Assembly (NCBI GenBank): GCA_963921795.1
Contig: OY997647.1
Location: 65,193,104-65,257,103 of the forward strand
Direction of reading: 5' to 3'
Length of the DNA stretch: 64,000 nt
DNA from: Nannobrachium achirus
Taxonomy: Eukaryota > Chordata > Actinopteri > Myctophiformes > Myctophidae
Position 1 is the stretch's first letter; each line of letters begins with the position of its first letter. Below, piece by piece: positions 58,572 to 64,000 of the stretch. Made by a program: the position numbers and the translations under genes. The notes beneath the pieces are model-generated. The model was not told the origin of the DNA, made no database searches, and was given only the letters and a program-made list of their open reading frames with translations.

Positions 58572-58689
58572 GGTCCTAACTAATGCTCATTATGTTTTGC
58601 TATCATTGGCTGTGAACAGTTCAGACACCGGCCTACTAGTGACATCCTATTCCACGGACAGGACCCTAACGAAGCAATTATGGTCCTAA

Positions 58690-58960
58690 GGGTCAAATTC
58701 GTTCTCCTGCTATACCACTAAAATGTGGAACACCCTACTGAAGGCCTTAAAGGAGTGCAAATCCCTAACGTGCTTTAAAACGGCCCTGAAAAACCACTTA
58801 CAGGCGGCAGCTGCTCCAAACTGGTAACAACTATCCTGTCCTAACCTTACCCCCCCCCCCACCCCCAGACCCTCCTATTGTAAATAACTTTTGCACTGTT
58901 TTTGTTTCTTTTGTTTACAAGTGCTTTTCTGATATAGATCTACTGCACAGTACTGTGTTC
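58690..58960 (+). pseudogene. LINE 3' end
   Basis: Reads MWNTLLKALKECKSLTCFKT and ALKNHLQAAA, the post-RT C-terminus of an L2/CR1-like element, then a UTR. Confidence 0.65.
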
Positions 58961-59389
58961 TATCTGTCTGTCATTCAATGTTATGAGTTAAAGAGAAGGA
59001 TCTCAACGGAAATAAGCATCGCCTTACCAGAGTTTCCTTTTTGTTGACCTTGTATCAGTGTTATGAAACTGTACCTTTTCCTATGCAAAATTTCTAATAC
59101 ATAACTCAATCAATCAATCATCGATGGGAAAGTTATTGTGGGCATTCTATTCCTGGAAAGATCGCATGATGAAAAAGTAGACATTGTGTTTTAAAAACTA
59201 TGACAACAATGATGTCACTGGTAGGCAGGTGTCCACAGACATTGACAGAGTAGATAGTGTTTTTTTTTCTTTTCATTTTGAGCATTTGTGTGTTCCAATT
59301 AGGCTATATGAACATGGAGAAAATGTTGCCAGTTGACTAAAAGGTTGTGTCCAATTTGGGTAAGTTCTCAGAATCTGCTTAAGAATCTG

Positions 59390-59475
59390 GCTAAAAAGGA
59401 GATTTTAGATTTGGAGGACCCCCTGTAGTAACTCTGAGGACCCCCTAGGGGTCCCAGACCCCCTGTTGAAGACTC
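59390..59475. mobile_element. TCTTCAAC-family hAT end (reverse)
   Basis: GGACCCCCTAGGGGTCCCAG ACCCCCTGTTGAAGACTCTTG is the reversed left end of the family at 55080. Confidence 0.8.
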
Positions 59476-59878
59476 TTGGTCTATGGTTTCAGGCCCTGCT
59501 GTGGCTGAACAGTCCGTTGCTCGAGTGGCAGTCTCTGTTGCAGTTTCTGCAGATGTACTGTGGATGTACTGTGTACTGCCTCTGTGTCTCAGAGGAGGGC
59601 TGTAAAGAATACTTTTTGACACATGTGCCAAAGTGTATTCCTCTATGAGATTCTATAGGTGTTTTGAGTCAATAGCCAACACTGTAGGCAGCCATTTTCA
59701 ATTGTGTCAATAACTTCCTGTTCAAGAGTTTTGGGGCCAAATTCTATGCTTTTTGGAGATTCTTTTGGTGTCTTTTGAGTCAACGGGTCAACAGTTTAGG
59801 CAGCCATTTAGAATTGTGTCCATAACTAACTTCCGGTTTGAGATTGTTTTGGGGCACCCCTTCTAGGATGTCTTAGGA

Positions 59879-60295
59879 CAGGGGTCTTCAACAGGGGGTC
59901 CGGGACCCCTAGGGGGTCCTCAGAGTTACTACAGGGGGTCCTCCAATTCTTTATGTGATAGAAACCTTTTTTCTTGTTCTTTATATTAACCACTTGAACC
60001 CTAACGTCCATATTCTGAGAACTTTAGCCAAAACTAGCCGATCTACGAGCTGAGCTTGTAGATCGGCTATTTTTGGCAAAGAGGTTTGGTGTAGAGGGGA
60101 AAAAGAGCAGACTAAGTACAGAGTGAAAGGTCAAGTTTATTAAGTATTGACGGTTCAAGTGGTTAATATATCTGAAAACACAAATTGACATGAATCCAAA
60201 ATACACTGATGATCGTGCTGTCAAATGATGAAACTATATGGAATCTGGGGGTCCCTGCTTCATCTCTCTCTCAGCTAAGGGGTCCTTAGACATCT
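59879..60295. mobile_element. TCTTCAAC-family hAT MITE
   Basis: Left CAGGGGTCTTCAACAGGGGG; inner TTAA unit 59986-60166 with a shortened palindrome at 60028-60078; right end breaks off at AGGGGTCCTTAGACA. Confidence 0.88.
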
Positions 60296-60527
60296 GTAAC
60301 CAAATGTCATGCTTGCATCCAACGCGTAACGAATTCTCCCTTATTTCCCCCTACTAAATGATGTTTCTACTAAATGATGTTTCTACCCAACAGAGAGAGG
60401 ATATAATTGACCTCTGCATAGCAGGGACGTCCTTCATCTGGTTGTGATTCATAACATTAAATATGATTGGATTACACAGGATGGATATTCATATTCACAC
60501 ATCACATCAGCCACCGCTGATGATCAT

Positions 60528-61095
60528 TAACCCATTCAGGCCTAGAATTATTGAATGCTTTAACTATTAAAAAAATAGCAGATATACAAGCTCACAGCGC
60601 GGCACCGAGTGCCGCACTACGAGCTTGTAGATCTGCTATTTTTGAAAAATCGTGAAAATTAGAATTTTGACCCGATTCTATAAGTGTCTTTTGGATCCTT
60701 CTAAGGTTTTTGGGAAAAAAAACTACATTTCTATGTCAGCAATCTGGCCAGCCATCGTCAAAGAAAAGGTCCTTTTCGCTCAACTGGAGCTCAGTTAGTC
60801 TGTTCTTGAGAGACTACTATGTCAGTGGTTCTCAAACCTTTTCATGTGAAGGACCCCCAAAATGATATGTATTTGGCCACGGACCCGCATCTCAAAATAT
60901 TTAGTTCCAGGGACCACCCAGAAGCAATATTTTAGTTACAAACGTTCGCTTTGAAAATACATGTATTCACAACTTTTTCAAAAATAGCAGATCTACAAGC
61001 TCACAGCGCGGCACTCGGTGCCGCGCTGTGAGCTTGTATATCTTCTATTTTTCACTGGTTAAAGCATTCAATAATTCTAGACCTTAATGGGTTAA
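60528..61095. mobile_element. TTAA-flanked MITE with two palindromes
   Basis: Inverted ends TTAACCCATTCAGGCCTAGA and CTAGACCTTAATGGGTTAA, TTAA at both edges and CCC/GGG next, as in piggyBac-like elements. Palindromes at 60570-60645 and 60980-61052 are parts of the long terminal inverted repeats. Confidence 0.9.
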
Positions 61096-61222
61096 ATACC
61101 AGACAACCATTAGTACTGACGCTGTGGCTGTAATGAAATGGACGCTTAAATTAACCGTTAAATATTTAAGCGGTCGCAATTAAACTTTTCCCTCTTCTTT
61201 GGCACCGGTTGAAGAATGTTGC

Positions 61223-61475
61223 AGCGGTTCTTTTTTATATCTCTGCTGGTGTTAATTAAGGGTTCTTTTTTATATCTCTGCTAGTGTTAATTAAGGGTTC
61301 TTTTTTATATCTCTGCTAGTGTTAATTAAGGGTTCTTTTTTATATCTCTGCTAGTGTTAATTAAGGGTTCTTTTTTATATCTCTGCTAGTGTTAATTAAG
61401 GGTTCTTTTTTATATCTCTGCTAGTGTTAATTAAGGGTTCTTTTTTATATCTCTGCTAGTGTTAATTAAGTGGAG
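61223..61475. repeat. 35-bp minisatellite, seven units
   Basis: GGTTCTTTTTTATATCTCTG CTAGTGTTAATTAAG, almost identical units; the first carries CTGGTG. Confidence 0.96.
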
Positions 61476-61479
61476 CGTT

Positions 61480-61950
61480 TTATCTTGTACACCAAAACGA
61501 CAGACAAGACAATTCTCACTCTCATTCTTCTGTGTGTCTGTCACTGTGGAGACGTTGTCAGCTACGAGCGCGACGCTCTTAATATCGTTATAATTCATAT
61601 GACACTCGTATTATTGTTATCATTCGTTGAGCTGCGTGTGTGTTGTCGGATTAGTCTCATACAGAATGTGTTGCTGCTCTCAGTAAGAGTCTTTTGAACC
61701 TGGAGTTGTTACATACTTCAACATTCATAATCCCAGCTGTCAAATCGGCTGTCAAATACAGAATACAGAAATAGATCATGCTGCTTGTCAAAGGAAGAGG
61801 ATTGTTCTCAAACTACAATTCAATAATCTCTAGAATCAATATTTTGAGAGATATTCTGTATTCTACCGAAATTATTTAACGCCCTCTGAAAATTTGGTTT
61901 ATTAGTGTAGCAATTGTTCCTTTGACTTAGAACTTGTGAACTATATGTTC
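61480..61950. other. non-coding, nothing recognised
   Basis: No feature seen. Confidence 0.35.
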
Positions 61951-61952
61951 AA

Positions 61953-62069
61953 AACCGTACCTTTTGGAACATTCAGTGTCTTTGCAATTGTTTTATAACC
62001 TTTTATTTTTTTGCACAGAGCAATAATCTCTTCTCTGAACTTGTCTGACCCTTCCTTAGACTTAGCCAT
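61953..62069 (-). pseudogene. Tc1/mariner transposase N-terminal fragment
   Basis: Minus strand reads MAKSKEGSDKFREEIIALCK, KIKGYKTIAKTLNVPKGTV, the first helix-turn-helix of Tc1-like transposases (GYKTIAKTLNVPKGTV is the recognition region). The rest of the transposase is missing. Confidence 0.8.
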
Positions 62070-62129
62070 GTTTCTAGCTGCTCTAATCACAGTCAACAAG
62101 TCAACACACTAGTCAGACCAGATTGCACA

Positions 62130-62985
62130 TCTGATGCAACTATATTAGTCGATTGCAGTTGTATTACAGATGTTTTTAGGTGTAATTAAGAGTTGAATAA
62201 TTGAAAGTGACATTGAAAGTGGCATTTAGCATTGAATTTGGAAAAAGAAAAAAAAAACTTTTGTTGAGCTAGTCCCATTGTTCTTGTATGATTTATTTAT
62301 TTCATTCAGTTGACAGTTTGTGAATTTAGCCAATAAACCAGATTTGCAGAGTGGGTTTGAATACGTTTGAGCACAACGGAATATGCATGCATGCGTGTTT
62401 GCGTGCGTGCGTCTCAGACAGTACTTTAGCCCTTGGATGTAATTTCCCACAGTTCAGTGAGTGCATCTGCTTTGTTACTGGAGAAAGTTTTAGAAGTGAT
62501 CATTGTACATTCTACACTTCAGTAGGATGCTCTTCCCAGGCTCCTGGGAGGAAGAATAATAATAATCATATCATATTTACAAAGCTCTTCTTGCAAGGTA
62601 AACCATCCGGGTTGTATTTGACAAGACAGACAGATCTCAGAAAGTCAAGTCACGGTTCCTAGAAGTACTGAGCTGCAGTGCAGCCTTCAGCAGGCATGGA
62701 AGAAACAATATCAGGAAAACTTTGAAGCTGGATGTCCTTGTTTATTTTTATGTTTAAGAGATATTTTAGCTGACCTGATACTGTAAAAATAGGCCTACAT
62801 ATGAACCTGATGCGTGTAATCAGAGCCGTCTGGGAGAAATGCGAGGCCCTGTGCGAAGTCCTGTGCGAGTAGCCACATGTATCACAGTCAAGCTCAAATT
62901 ATAAATAACAATAGTGTAGCATATGCCCAAAGATGGTGTATGAAACAACAGAGATGTCCATACATTAGCATAAGGTGTAATATTA
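62130..62985. other. non-coding, nothing recognised
   Basis: Short (GCAT)/(GCGT) run at 62383-62412 only. Confidence 0.35.
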
Positions 62986-62989
62986 GATT

Positions 62990-63146
62990 TGTAATATTTT
63001 TGAATACTTTTTTTAGTTGTTGTACCTTGCTGCCTACAATATGTCTGCTCTGCACATTGTTGTAAATGTTATTTTTGTACACAGGGCACCCAAACGAGAC
63101 CCTGGTCTCAATGGATTTCCCTGAAATAAAGATTTCAATCAAATGT
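62990..63146 (+). mobile_element. LINE 3' UTR end
   Basis: Ends ACCCTGGTCTCAATGGATTT CCCTGAAATAAAGATTTC, a LINE-type terminus similar in form to that at 2090-2176. Confidence 0.55.
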
Positions 63147-63589
63147 GTGTCCTCTGATAAGTAAACCTCTTCTTGTTGTTTATACCAGTAGTTCTCAAAC
63201 ATGTTTGTCTAAGGTCACACCTGTATTACATTGTTACATTATAGAACCTTACATTTAGGTCATATTACGGCACATACATATGTAAATCTTTCCCACTAAG
63301 CTACAGTATGTGTCCTGTAGGAAAACGTTAGAGAATAGTTTGAACATAACTTCATACTTGATTCATTTAACCAGCATCCCTACTATGGGGGAAACATTCA
63401 CCAAAAACAATTGCGGATCTACAAGTGTGTTCCAACGTGATGCGTCAAGGTCATGTCCAGGGAACTTGAGCATCATGGCTGGGGCGTCTCCAATAATCTC
63501 CCACTACAGAAACGTGATATAGGCTCCTGCCCGCATAAGGACCAGACGTATTCAAAGACTTGCACAAATATTTACGTCACCTCACGTCA

Positions 63590-63810
63590 CCAGGCTTTCT
63601 ACAAACCTGGTATAAGTTTTGAGTGGCAAATCGAGTGGCAAAGTGAGTGGCAAAGTGAGTTTAACGTTGTTTAACGTCGTTTAATACAATCAGATAGGAC
63701 TGTTCTGTTTGGATGTATGGTCTGTCAAGGCCAGAAAGTAATTTTTTTTGCCACTCAGTAGGCGTTCCCGCATACGTTCCGGGTATGATGATGATGTCAC
63801 ACACATACCC
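63590..63810. mobile_element. reverse copy of the element at 3040-3240
   Basis: Shares the reverse complement of GAACGCCTACTGAGTGGCAA and the GTTAAACTTTGACACTCG-like stretch. A tandem TGAGTGGCAAA triplet lies at 63620-63660. Confidence 0.7.
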
Positions 63811-63950
63811 TCAATTGATCCGGTCTAGGCGTGGCCTGATCCGGCAACAGGCAGAATGAGCGGCGTAGTTTTGTTTTGGTCTCCCCTGTTTGTTTCCCCA
63901 ATCACTATTTAAATGCTAGAGAAGTGAAGTCTTGCCAGTTGCTGCGAGTT

Positions 63951-63970
63951 GGGGGGGGGGGGGGGGGGGG
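63951..63970. repeat. poly-G run
   Basis: About 20 G with no interruption; prone to miscounting. Confidence 0.85.
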
Positions 63971-64000
63971 TGCTACTGGTCCAGGCGCATACCACTCAGG

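Noticed and set aside
59368-59631. 87-codon minus-strand ORF
   Set aside because: Overlaps an hAT end and lacks any recognisable domain or splice context.

Overview
The window looks like non-coding-rich nuclear DNA of a ray-finned (teleost) fish. The evidence is a multi-exon vertebrate gene with consensus GT/AG splice sites, an intact L2-type LINE with a TTATTATTATT tail, several families of non-autonomous DNA transposons with 8-bp or TTAA target duplications, and abundant micro- and minisatellites. No species can be named. A 200-bp assembly gap lies at 58372-58571.

The only host gene I can support is on the minus strand. It consists of twelve consecutive internal exons from 57526 down to 6955 (1,886 coding bases, about 628 codons). 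Splice phases agree at every junction and there is no internal stop. The exons encode cysteine-rich thrombospondin type-1 repeats that match, in order, my memory of the C-terminal half of THSD7A, a single-pass membrane glycoprotein. The exons for the last extracellular part, transmembrane helix and cytoplasmic tail would lie beyond position 1; the 5' exons would lie beyond 64000.

The introns are filled with mobile DNA. A LINE reverse-transcriptase remnant lies at 1-2176, and a LINE endonuclease fragment at 10273-10881. A structurally complete L2 (36943-41733) has both ORFs open. There are several LINE 3' ends, a Tc1-like transposase fragment, at least eight hAT-type MITEs with readable target duplications, TTAA-flanked MITEs, and three foldback elements, one with 172-bp arms differing by a single 4-base indel. 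A short palindrome (AGCAGATCTACAAGCTC and its complement around a variable GC-rich tip) occurs about thirty times, inside MITE families whose termini are otherwise unrelated.

The most striking pattern is in the gene itself. At about 13 of the 24 exon-intron junctions, a minisatellite array is built from units that contain a copy of that same junction: the last bases of the exon plus the 5' splice donor, or the 3' acceptor plus the first bases of the exon. Three exons (6955-7050, 22465-22582, 25781-25896) have such arrays on both sides. The gene therefore carries dozens of decoy splice sites, several of them in frame. Arrays elsewhere in the introns, such as the 57-bp array at 52154-53478, have no such link to an exon.
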